DNA of 60,000 nt from Nymphaea colorata (taxonomy: Eukaryota > Streptophyta > Magnoliopsida > Nymphaeales > Nymphaeaceae), in assembly GCF_008831285.2 (NCBI RefSeq), contig NC_045146.1:1702001-1762000 (forward strand). Direction: 5' to 3'. The notes under the pieces were generated by a model, which saw only the letters and a list, made by a program, of their open reading frames with translations, was not told the DNA's origin and did no database searches. Every line of letters begins with the position of its first letter. Position 1 is the first letter of the stretch. A program made the position numbers and the translations under genes. Shown in pieces: positions 11,901-22,300 of the stretch.

Positions 11901-12094
11901 AAGGTAGTGGGGATTCTGTCGCTATCCTCTCCTCCTCCTATCTCGTTCCTCAGGACGTTATACGAGAAAGAGAAGCCGTCGGGCTCGCCGCAGTCGAACG
12001 TGGCAGCCGCGGTGGCGGTGCCATCGCTTCCTGAGAGGGGAGAAGAGGGTACGAGCGCCCCTAGAGTTTCATACACAAAACCCGTCTCGTCCAT
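5942..12094 (-). CDS. TRF4: TRF4/PAPD5-type non-canonical poly(A) polymerase, 5' part (five exons), partial
   Basis: Five exons fit, reading down: 11674-12094, 8620-8732, 8454-8510, 6083-6178 and 5942-6012. All have GT..AG borders and phases that close; they give 252 codons plus two bases. The first 140 residues are an acidic, low-complexity N-terminus. Exon 2 gives the IVDFCDFVAPTQEEQ region. Exon 3 gives the nucleotidyltransferase signature EVFGSFKTGLYLPTSDID, with Asp195 and Asp197. Exon 4 gives the LRALSRALSQ helix. Exon 5 gives KARVPIIKFVE and AFDI with the third catalytic Asp251. In yeast and animals this family adds short oligo(A) tails to RNAs in nuclear surveillance (TRAMP-like complexes). 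The remaining central and PAP-associated domains are not in the window, so intron 5 is at least 5.9 kb and would contain the hAT element, or the gene is broken. The first exon is GC-rich with a GA-rich leader (12112-12126). Confidence 0.85.
6179..8453 (-). other. Intron 3 of the poly(A) polymerase gene
   Basis: This 2.3 kb intron contains a MITE with a clean 8-bp target duplication (7847-8250) and a partial duplication of the exon-3 end and donor at about 8321-8379. No other gene is seen on either strand. Confidence 0.6.
7847..8250. mobile_element. MITE in intron 3, CATAGTCAC family, copy 3
   Basis: This 404-bp element begins CGTAGTCACAAAC and ends GTTTTTTGTGACTG. The direct repeat TTGGAAAG flanks it at 7839-7846 and 8251-8258, an 8-bp target duplication. 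The inside is A-rich and non-coding, with stretches of TTTTTTAAAAAAA. The ends match those at 54-413 and 3479-3849. The 8-bp duplication favours a hAT relationship. It lies in an intron of the poly(A) polymerase gene. Confidence 0.62.
8733..11673 (-). other. Intron 1 of the poly(A) polymerase gene
   Basis: This 2.9 kb intron is AT-rich with no recognisable coding exon. It contains a MITE-like inverted repeat at 10682-10896. A (CA)-rich stretch (9010-9040), TG-rich DNA (9290-9310) and a short TA run (11291-11301) are also visible. Confidence 0.55.
10682..10896. mobile_element. MITE-like element with GTTTGGGTGACAC-type ends
   Basis: An element of about 215 bp begins GGTTGTGTTTGGGTGACAC and ends GTGTCATCCAAATGCAACC, which is the inverted form with a few mismatches. 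A second GTGTTTGGGTGATGG lies just inside the left end, followed by the inverted pair AAAACTGGGTT..AACCCAGTTTT. It is non-coding and no clean target duplication is visible. Similar GTTTGGATG-type ends recur near 40.75 and 42.59 kb. Confidence 0.5.
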
Positions 12095-12116
12095 CCTCCT
12101 CCTCCTCCTGGTTTAG

Positions 12117-12359
12117 AGAGAGAGAGAAAAGGGGCGGGAGGGACGGATGGAGGCGAGTCTCTTCACATTGACGCTTTGATAGACCAGAATCCTTGCGCAA
12201 GTTTTTTTCTGTAATTGCAGTAAAGAGCCTCAGTTTTTTTATTTTCTTTATACGGTCAAATGTTTTAACAATACTTGAGCTTAGGTGTTTAAGTTTGGTT
12301 ATTTTTAGGTGAATGGTAATGTCTACGGCATTTATTTGCTAGGTTTGGTGGTGTTCAAC
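12117..12359 (-). promoter_or_regulatory. Upstream region of the poly(A) polymerase gene
   Basis: About 240 bp separate the ATG at 12094 from the decayed LINE. The part next to the gene is purine-rich on the plus strand (12112-12160), hence a CT-rich leader on the coding strand. No convincing TATA box is seen. The promoter must be short, or must extend into the LINE remnant. Confidence 0.35.
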
Positions 12360-15300
12360 AAGCTTTGGAAGTATGCCTCATCCTTTTTTATAAATTAGAA
12401 AACAAATTATCTGTTGAATATAATACTACTTTGGCACTAAAGAAGATGACGTGGTTTTAGAAGTCTCGTTTGAATTAGGTTCACTGATCAAAATACAAAA
12501 TTTTTTCATAAATACAAAAAAATTTCACACTACCACGATTATTGGGAGGAATAAAAATATAATTTTGTCCTTGAAAGCATAACATGGTGATTGGATTTTA
12601 GATCCTAACCTTATCAAGCAATTGATTGTTTCTCACTCATATGATGTATTTTGCAGACCCTATTGATAATAATTTTGAATCTAGTTGTTTAAACACTAGT
12701 GTGCCATTGAGGGATCAACAAGTGCTCAACCTATCCCAAGTTCCATAGGACGGTGAGATTTTTAAGCTTTAAAATCTTTGGCCCCTTTCAAGGCACTAGA
12801 CCATATGGTTTCACACTGTTAATTGAGAAATAGTTAAATTCTCTATTTGCAAATTTGTTCAAAATGTTTTTTTATCTGACAAATTTGATGCTACTTTAAG
12901 TCAGGTTTTGATTGTTCTTATCCCTAAAGTTGAAATCCCATAATCAATTCCTCAATTTCTACCTAGATCTCTGTGTAATGTTAATGTTAAGTTACTTTCT
13001 AAATTGCTTGTTAATAGGCTTCGACCTTTCTTAGGAAATTTAATTTCCCCAATTCAGAATAGTTTTATCCGAGGGAGAATAACTTCAAATAATATTATTG
13101 TGGTTCAAGAAGCTCTTCATTCTCTTAGACAGAAGAAAGGCAAATTAGGTGGTATGATATTGAAAATTGATCTTGACAAGGCTTATTATCGGTGGATTGG
13201 GACTTTATATGTTGGGTTCTTATGGATATTGGTTTGTTATCTGTGCTGATATCTTTGATCATGTTTTGTGTGACTTCAATTGAGATGAATGTTCTTTGAA
13301 ATGGGGAATTGACAAGTTATTTTAAACCTTCTAGAGGATTAAGACCGGGTGACCCTCTTTCACCTTATCTTTTTGTTATATGTTTACAGAAACTTTTTGA
13401 TATTATTGATACTTCGATTCATGATGGTGCTTGGAAACTTATTTCTCTGTCTCGAGGTGGTCCGTGTTTGTCACATATTTTTTTTTTTTGATGATTTGAT
13501 TCTTATGGGTGATGTTGCAGTCGAGCAATGTGAGACTGTGATAAACTATCTTAATAAATTTTGTTTTTTTTCTAGACAGAGGGTGAATTTTTCTAAATCT
13601 TTTTTTTTATATTTCCCCTAATGTTCATGACGATGTTGTTCAAAGTATTCAAGAGAGCTCCAGTATGCAACACTACGTTGATCTTGGTCGTTATCTAGGG
13701 GTGCCACTACATACCAATCGTGTTAATATAAGTATTTATTCTCAACTTCTTGACAAGGTTCGTAAGCGATTGTCTTCCAAAAATACTTCAAAACTCTCTT
13801 TAGCTGGTTGTAGCACCTTAGTGCAATCTATGACTAGTTCCATTGCAGTTTATACTATGCAAACTACTAAATTGCGAGTTTCAGTTACCAAGAAAATTGA
13901 TATTCAAAGATTTTCTTTGGGGATCAACTACTGAGAAAAATGAAAGTTCATTTGCTGAATTGGGACACTGTGTGCCGTGCAAAAGATAAAGGAGGGCTTG
14001 GTATTCGTAACTCTGCTAATATAAACAAAGTTTTGTTTGTCAAGTTAGGGTAGAAATTGGAAGATAGGGGTGAAGGTCTATGGGCTCGAGTTTTGCGATC
14101 CAAGTATTTGAAACAATGTTCTTTTATTCAAGCTCGTATACAACAAAATGCTTCTCACACTTGGCAGAGTATAACCTCAACCAAATCTCTTACTCTCAAC
14201 CAAATCACTTGTTCATCAAGGTTGTGCTCGAACTGTAGGTGATGGATCAAAAACCTTGTTTTGAAAAAATAAATGGTTTGGTAATAAGTCCTTACTGGAA
14301 CGTTGTAATGTTAATTTGTCTGAGGATGAATAAACTAAACATGTAAAGGCCTATATTTGTAACAATAATTGAAGTGAGCAGTTGTTAACGCTTTTGCCCA
14401 CTAATATTAGGGATTAGCTTTTGTTTGTGCAGCTTCAACAGGCTGAGCAAGATAGGAATTTTTGGTAAGCTTCAACCAATGGCAACTTCTCTGTTTCCTC
14501 TGCTTATAAGTTGCTTACTGCTAGTGATTACACATATGGCTTCTGGTCTGTACAAACTAGATATTTCCCTTCGGGTTAAGTTTTTTATTTGGTTGTTATT
14601 TCATAATCGTCTTCTAACTAGATTTGCTTGTGTACATCAAAATATTTGACTAATGCAATTTGTCTTCGTTGTGGTGCTCTTGACGAAAATACTTTGCATG
14701 TCTTCCGAGATTGTAGTTCTTCTGAAGCAATATGGGCTGCTTATCTTCATGGGGCTAAATTATTGGAGTTTAATACGACTACTTTGGAGGTTTGGCTAAG
14801 GAATAATATTTTTAGGCATCTCTTTCTGGTTAACGATATGATTCTCTGATCCATTTTCTTTTGCTTCGCTTGTTGGCATATTTGGCGATGGCGGAATCAA
14901 GTTGTATTTGAAAAGAGATTTTTTTAGCCTGATGATGTTTTGTTCAACATAGCTGCTTATATTGGAGAGTTCAGAAACTATACGACCCAACTTTGATTAC
15001 CCCAAGAAAAAGCTTATAACTTTATTGCATGAATGTCACCTCCCTTGGATTTTGTTAAGTTGAATGTTGATACGGCTACTAGAACAATTTCAGAAGACTT
15101 AGCGGCTGGTGGTTTATTTTGCAATGATAATGGAGAATGGTTATTTGGCTTCATTTGTAGTGCATGTTATGGTCCTATAAATAAGGATGAACTTATTGCT
15201 ATTTTTTATGGTTTTAAATTAGCTTGGGACCGTGGCTTTCGTAAAGTTATTGTTAAATTAGATTCCTTGTTAGATATGAATAATGTTCTAAAAAAAGTGT

Positions 15301-15545
15301 GGTCTCGTCACCTTTTATTCCAAATAGTGAAATAGCGTCAAGAATTGCTGAGACGAGACTGAGAGTGTGTCTTATGTCATACCTATAGAAAAGTTAATAT
15401 GTGTGCTGATTTTCTTGCATCATGGGCCTTTCAAGGATTCTTTGGAGTGACCGTTATTACCAATTCACCTACTCATTTGCATTGATTGATTGATGAGGAT
15501 CTGAGTGGTGTAGCTTGACCTCGTGCTATAGTTAGTATAGAGAGT
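12360..15545 (+). pseudogene. Decayed L1-type LINE remnant (reverse transcriptase to RNase H)
   Basis: The plus strand can be read as a plant L1-type ORF2 in pieces, interrupted by stops and frameshifts. In order there is a KSR..NTKFF-like segment (about 12430-12530), SLAPFKAL (about 12770-12800), the reverse transcriptase block NRLRPFLGNLISPIQNSFI and KIDLDKAY (13000-13190), GLRPGDPLSPYLFVI (13330-13385), and a damaged FADD box within a poly-T run (13478-13500). YLGVPLH (13690-13715), the C-terminal zinc-knuckle-like region CLRCGALDENTLHVF (14665-14710) and an RNase H-like domain (15033-15335, KLNVDTAT, NKDELIAIFYG) follow. The endonuclease part is missing, so it is 5' truncated. It cannot be functional. 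Confidence 0.82.
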
Positions 15546-16575
15546 TGATATCTTAAAAATTCAAACAGATACTAACCACCTATCAGCTTCATCCATTGAA
15601 GAAGGTTGCAACCGAGTTCAAACACTATTCAACATAGTGAGAGGACTCCAAACAGCCTAAAACTGTCCAAGCTCATCCAGCCAAACAAGGGACCATGTGT
15701 TATGGGGCTAATAATGACCAGAATGTCCATGTTAGCTAGATGGAAAAACCCTTATAATAGCAGAAGTGGCGTGGGTTAAAAAATGCTGTTGTACAAGGAT
15801 AAAAGTGTCCCTGGGTCTGTTTTTCATGTTAGCAGCATAATCCGGAGCATACCAGAACAATATATAACCATAAAGATCTTAAACTTGAAAATCTAAGAGC
15901 TAAGGACTCTCTCATATTTCTAATCAATGATGTCAATAGATCAGATTTGAATCACACATATTTTTAAACATATTTGTTTTTTTTGTATTCACATATTCAA
16001 ATTCGAATTTAGATTCAAATAAGACAAAGAAAAGTTGTATCTGAAATCCAATTTCAATTTGAATCTAATTCAAATCTGATTTTTGAAATGCACATCCAAA
16101 TTAGAATCTGAATTTTAAACCGAGTGTGACCGGTTTTCAAAATGTAGGAGAATTTGATGTATGATGTTTACTTAAAACTGAATTTAATCCCAATCTGAAT
16201 TAACTCCTATTATGTGTTATGTATATGTGAATATGATCGGATGCCATTTTTTAGATCTGAAATTGAGCTGATTTCTTAATTGAACATTAAAATTTTTTCC
16301 ACATCCACCTTTTTCAGACTGTTTGGGCTGTCTAATACAAATTGGATATATTGACATCCCTATTTCTAAATGGCTCTCCTCTACAGGGGGAAAAAATTAT
16401 CAGATAAGTGATACTTATCCTTGTATAGTGCCAAAAAAAAAAATCATAGTTTTTATGTGTATTAAATAAAAAAAACCAGTGTTCTTTTCTCAAATATGGT
16501 ATATTATGGTTTGGGTTTTTTTTTCTAACCATTGATATTTCTCAACCCAATGCAGTAGTTTAAAAAAAAATTGTT

Positions 16576-16607
<32 letters not shown>

Positions 16608-18399
16608 ATCACGCCTTCTCATTTAGATTAAAGATAACGAGAAAGAAGAGAACGTGAGCGATAAATTAAGTAGTAAAAAATATTGATAGTCAACATCTAT
16701 CATGCGGCCACGTGTGTCCATAATGACCATGTAATTAAACAAAAATCATGAAAATTCAACGTGTAGATTGAACTTTTACAAGGGCTTAAAGCCAAAGGTT
16801 TTAAGTTTTAGTTTTGTTAATATACAGTCAAGATTAGACATTGAAATGTCATATTTAATTTTCTTCTATACGTTCTTTCGACGTCTCAAGTTTATTTGTA
16901 CAAATAGATTTGCTTGAAAATAATGTATACATACAAGAGAACACGCTACATGCCATATTGGCAAATCAAACGCACGAGCTCACACATATTAGAGATCTGC
17001 CCTCCCAGCATATAATCATCCCAAAATATTAATCCGTATCAAACATTTAAAGTGAATTTGGCAAAGACAGAATTTTATTAGTTTTGAATACAATATGAAA
17101 TAATTAGCTTCTTGTTTTTACCTAAATCAATTTTGGATAAAGTGGAAAACAATGTGCCAAATGTTCATATGGGGGGGCGTTCAACCCCCTTACATTTCTA
17201 AACATGACAAGCAAAGTCTAGTAAAGTTTGTTATATTTTCTCAGTAATATTGAATCAATTATTTGTTTTATTTTTTTTTCCTATTTTTACACAAGGAAAT
17301 TACATTCAGGCGGATGAACTACCACTCTTAAAGCCTATGCATGTCTTGGCTTAGATCTGTTTGCTATAGATTTATATCCATAAATTTTAATCATTCTTTC
17401 TCGAGCCATATGAAGGGAGTATTGCCCATTTGCAATTAATGTCATATCCCGAAGAGTGGAAAGAGATCTGAGTCACCCAAGTTGGTTCGGATCGTTCATT
17501 TACTGGGTCACATGCCAGGGTGAGTTAGCTGGGATTGTCAACTTACTTTTAATCCTATATTGCTAAATGCTAAAGTTTGCTATTTTTTTTTAAATTGTGG
17601 AATATCACAAACTTTATTAAGTATACACGAATAAATCATATTACATGTTCAGTTTTAGTTGATGAAAAAAATCAAAGATTAAGTACCTTTTTCATTTATT
17701 TACACAAAAAATGTACCATAAAAATTTATGACCTGATCTAGCCAAGTCACCGAGTCAACTCTTTGACCAGGTGACCTAGTTTTCGGCTGATCTGAGTCCG
17801 AGTCATGTGTTTGCCATTCATTTATGATTGGCTCAACCAACCACACGGAGCGCCATTGGATGGGAGTTAAGGGGCAAATTAATACACCATAACTTAGATT
17901 TGGCCCTCCAATTTAGGAAGTAATGTGAAATATGAGAACTTGGATTTAGCCCTCCTTATGCTATCAATCTGGCATTTAAAGCAATTGTTTTTTAAATCAA
18001 ACGGCACGAGTGGACCTGGGATGTATAGAAATATAAAAATTTGAAAATTTACTGCCTATATTAGATTTTTACGACTAAAATAGCTAAGACCGTTGATCTT
18101 AGAATTCTCTCCAAATCAAATATACATATCGTTTTCATGTTTTTTTTTTCAAATACGATAAGTTTTGATATCTATAAATGGGCGAGATTATTGCACAGAT
18201 TCAAACAATAGATCGAAATGACTTAAGCACTAGGTTGCATTAATCTCAACCACCCAATAGTACTAGATTATATCCTTATAAATACAGTCAACTCAAAAGG
18301 AAAGTTGTTTATCTAAAATAAATTATTAGTTAACTCTTTTGAAAACCTAACCATAGCAAGATAATAGAGATCATTACATGCAAATGAGCGTATTTGATA

Positions 18400-18431
<32 letters not shown>

Positions 18432-19009
18432 CCCATACCATTTTGGTCTCTGGTCAAGGACAAATACCAGACCTCCTATACTCTTGACTTATTTTAAAAC
18501 AAAATATGAATATTCTATTAGGTTTATAAATATTAACCCAACATAAAACATGTCTTAATTAAAGTTGCTTTCAAGAAAGATACTTATTTTTTTGACGTTG
18601 AAAATTTGTTGTCATAAGGGACATTTATTTTTTGATAACCATAAAATCATGTTGTACTAAAAAAATGACTTAGTGTATGATTCTCACCAAAACATTATTA
18701 AGATCACATCTATATGGCTGGATTATGCAAAAAAGTCTTTTAGCAATCAAATTTGGGTGGTCATGTTTCACCCCTACCATGGTGTGTATATATATATATA
18801 TATATCTTGAATGGTAACTCTAGCTTTTTGGAGTTGCCCAACCATCTAATGTGTATCATCTGATCCAACATGATGGATGATTAAGAGAAACATAATAAGA
18901 AAACATAACTCTAGCTTTTTGTCATCTACTATTAGTTTACATTTTTCTTTTTCGTGTTTTTCTATCAACCATCTATCTGCTTTAAATGAATTACCTTAAT
19001 TAGGTTGCT

Positions 19010-19040
<31 letters not shown>
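15546..19040. other. AT-rich intergenic region without recognisable genes
   Basis: No gene is supported on either strand. The region holds low-complexity blocks of GAATTC/TTCGAAT-like words (about 15950-16130), (TA)n arrays at 16578-16599, 18415-18431, 18786-18805 and 19013-19040, and a TG run at 18402-18414. At 17460-17540 and 17740-17805 are two clusters of GAGTCAC and GGTCAC words in roughly opposite orientation, possibly the ends of a degraded MITE. Confidence 0.5.
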
Positions 19041-19044
<4 letters not shown>

Positions 19045-19242
19045 GAAACACACACCAAGATGGAGAGAAAGAGAAGGAACACACAATATACGTGGAAAAC
19101 CTCAAAGAGAGGTGAAAAACCACGGAGAAGCTCTAACCTAGGTGCACAACCGCAACCCTAGGAGAGAGAAAAATGTTATTCCACACACTTCAACACTTAC
19201 ACATAAGGACAATATATAGAGGAAGAGAGGAGAAGCCGCCTA

Positions 19243-19267
19243 GGGTACCGAGCTCGCCTCGGTACCC
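19243..19267. other. Perfect 10-bp stem hairpin in the LTR
   Basis: GGGTACCGAG (19243-19252) pairs perfectly with CTCGGTACCC (19258-19267) across a 5-base loop. The same structure is in the right LTR at 24234-24258. It lies in U3 between the second hairpin and the TATA-like box on the element strand. Confidence 0.85.
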
Positions 19268-19277
19268 GCGCCCCATA

Positions 19278-19305
19278 GAACCGGGTCCAGATATGGACCC
19301 GGTTC
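19278..19305. other. Perfect 12-bp stem hairpin in the LTR
   Basis: GAACCGGGTCCA (19278-19289) pairs perfectly with TGGACCCGGTTC (19294-19305) across the 4-base loop GATA. It is repeated in the right LTR at 24269-24296. It lies 10 bp from the other hairpin. Confidence 0.85.
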
Positions 19306-19320
19306 CCACAACAACATATT

Positions 19321-22300
19321 CTAACACTCCCCCTCAAGCTTGGCATACATGTCAAACATGCCGAGCTTGCTAACATTTTTTTCGAATGAAGAAGTACAAA
19401 GCCCTTTAGTTAGGACGTCTGCAACTTGATCTTCAGACTTCATATATGGCAGAATCAGCTCCTTTGAGTCAATGCGTTCCCGGATAAAGTGACGGTCAAT
19501 CTCCACATGTTTGGTCCTGTCATGTAGAACTGGATTATTGGCAAGATTAATCGCAGACTTGTTGTCACAGTACATCTTCATTTTATCTTCCAGTTCCACA
19601 CCAATATCAGTCAAAAGGATCTTCAGCCACAGCATCTCTGTAACTCCCATTGCAACAGCCCTGTACTCAGCCTCAGCACTAGACCTCGAACACACTTCTT
19701 GCCTCTTGCTTCTCCAAACAACTAGGTTACCTCCAAGAAAAATACAATACCCTGTAGTGGACCTCCTTGTGTCAGTGCAACCTGCCCAATCTGCATCTGA
19801 GTAGCCCTCAATAGTAAGTTTGTCTTGTCGAGTATACAGCAGTCCTTTTCCTGGGTCATTCTTTAGATATCCCAACACTCTTTCTGCACTCTTCCAGTGA
19901 CAATCCGTGGGAGCATGCATAAATTGACTTAGCACATTTACCGCATACGTGATATCAGGGCGAGTAAGAGTAAGATAGATAAGCTTACCTACTAACCTCT
20001 GATATCGCCCTTTTCCTTCCTCATCCAGAATAGTGCCTGTCTTGATACTTATCTTAGTCCCCGATTCCATAGGAGTAAGATAGGGCCGACAACCAAGTTT
20101 ACCTGTCTCCTTTAGTAAGTCAAGAGTGTACTTCCTTTGATTCATAACCAGCCTTGTCTCTGATCGAGCAATCTCTATCCCCAGAAAGTATCTCAGTTTA
20201 CCCAGATCCTTGAGGTCGAATTCTTTAGCTAATCTCTCCTTCATCTTCTTGTTTTCTTCCTCATCACTGCCAGTGACAATCATATCATCAACGTAGACAA
20301 GGAGAAGACTCACCAGACCATCTCTCTGCTTTATGAATAGGGTATGATCTCCATTTCCTTGCTTGTACCCAGTAGACTTCATGACGATCCTTAGTCTCTC
20401 AAACCAAGCTCTCGGCGACTGCTTCAAGCCATACAAAGCTTTCTTGAGGTGACAACATTTTCCCTCTTGAACATACCCGAGAGGCATGCTCATATAGACT
20501 TCTTCCTCCAGATGGCCGTTCAAGAATGCATTTTTAACATCAAGCTGGTCCATGCGCCACTTCCTGTGCACAGCAAGAGCAAGAATAACCCTCACGGTCT
20601 TCAACTTTGCAACAGGGGCAAAGGTCTCAAGATAGTCAATCCCATACTTCTGGCTGAACCCCTTTGCAACCAGACGAGCTTTATATCGATCTACAGTGCC
20701 ATCAGGTTTATACTTCACGTTATACACCCACTTAGAGCCAACTAAGTGTGTCCCTTTAGGGATATCAACCACTTCCCATGTTTTGTTCTTGGCTAACGCA
20801 CCCATCTCCTCCGTCATAGCATGTAACCACTTGGGATCATCCTTAGCATCATCCACCGACCTGGGAATAACAACTTTGGATAAGGTTGTGATAAAACATT
20901 TGTAATTTGTACTGAGCTTAGCATAAGAAACAAATCTCTGAATAGGGTGAGAAGTACATGACCTGGTGCCTTTGCGCAAAGCAATGGGGAGCTCTCCATT
21001 CGATGGACTTGGGTCATCCAGGGAGATCACGGGATTGGGATTGGTTCTATCCTCATCACCAACATCTTCCACTGTAGCTTTCTCCTTTCTGACATAAACC
21101 TGGCCAAACAAGTGATCCCTGGCAACAGTGGGCTGAGCATCCACCGTGACCCCTTCCATATAACTGCCCTTCTCATTACTGACCGTGACCGTGTCAATCA
21201 CACTAGGACTAACCTTGTAGTCCAAAAACTCCATAAACTGAATCAGCTGATTAGAGGAATACTCTTCCCCTTTGTGCCCAATACACTCCCCCTGAAGAGG
21301 ATTCACCGGAAAATACGACTCATGTTCATGAAATGTGACATCCCTCGAAACATACACTTTGGAAGTAGTGGGATCCACACATTTGTACCCCTTCTGAGTG
21401 GAAGAGTACCCCAAGAACACTCCTTTAATAGACCGGGGATCAAGCTTTTTGAGAGTAGGGCTATGATTATGCACAAAACAACTGCACCCAAAGACACGAG
21501 GAGTAAGAGGCCACGGATTCTGAGTGGGCCACAGGGTAGAATAAGGAGACTGACCATCCAACACCCTAGTAGGCATACGGTTAATGAGGTGTGCACTAGT
21601 GAGAAGTGCATCACCCCAATACTGCTTCGGAACATGGCGTTGGAACATAATGGCCCGGGTAACATTCAAAAGGTGACGATTTTTACGTTCAGCTATACCA
21701 TTTTGAGGAGGGGTATAACTACAAGAGGTTTCATGAACAATACCCTTGCCTTTCAAGAAAGCATCAAGGGATTGAGAGACATATTCCCTAGCATTATCCG
21801 TACGGAAAGCTTGAACAGTCGTATGGAATTGAGTCTCAACAAAGGCAACAAAGTTTTTCACAACTGCTGGAACCTGACTACGGTCTCGCAATAAGTACAC
21901 GAACGTACATCTAGAGTAATCATCAATAAGCGTCAAAAAATAGTGACAACCACCACACGTGGGTACTCCAGAAGGACCCCAAACATCGGAATGAACTAAG
22001 GCAAACGGATGAGTGGTTTTATTCAATGAGATAGGGTACGAAGCCCTGACATGTTTAGCCAATTGGCACACTTCACAAGCGAATGAGTCAATGGAAACAG
22101 AAGCAAACAAATGAGGAAACAACTTCTTTATTAACTGAAATGGGAGATGTCCAAGACGCTCGTGCCATCGCAGAACAGTAGATCTATCATTCACACCAGA
22201 CAAGTGACCACTCGTGGCAGAAATCAATGCTGAAGCAACTTGTACCGGCAATCTGTAGAGCCCGTCAGTAACCGAACCAATCCCAATCTTCTTCCCCGTC

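Larger units (their letters stand above)
19041..19326 (-). repeat. Left LTR (element 3' LTR) of the copia retrotransposon
   Basis: This 286-bp LTR runs from TGTAGA to TCTAACA in plus orientation, so on the element strand it starts TGTTAGA and ends CTACA. It matches the right LTR at 285 of 286 bases; the one difference is A at 19223 versus G at 24214. On the element strand U3 holds two perfect hairpins (19243-19267 and 19278-19305) followed by a TATATATTG TATA-like box (19210-19218). Confidence 0.95.

Noticed and set aside
15950-16130. Similarity to 40020-40400 through AATTCGAAT, GGATTC and AAATTTGAA words
   Set aside because: The shared words are short and low-complexity, without consistent order; no common element can be supported.
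17460-17805. Possible MITE defined by clustered GAGTCAC and GGTCAC words
   Set aside because: The arms match at only about 60% by eye, the ends are unclear and there is no target duplication.
21112-21894. 260-codon plus-strand frame
   Set aside because: It lies antisense within the integrase and linker region of the copia Gag-Pol frame and has no domain; a shadow of the real gene.
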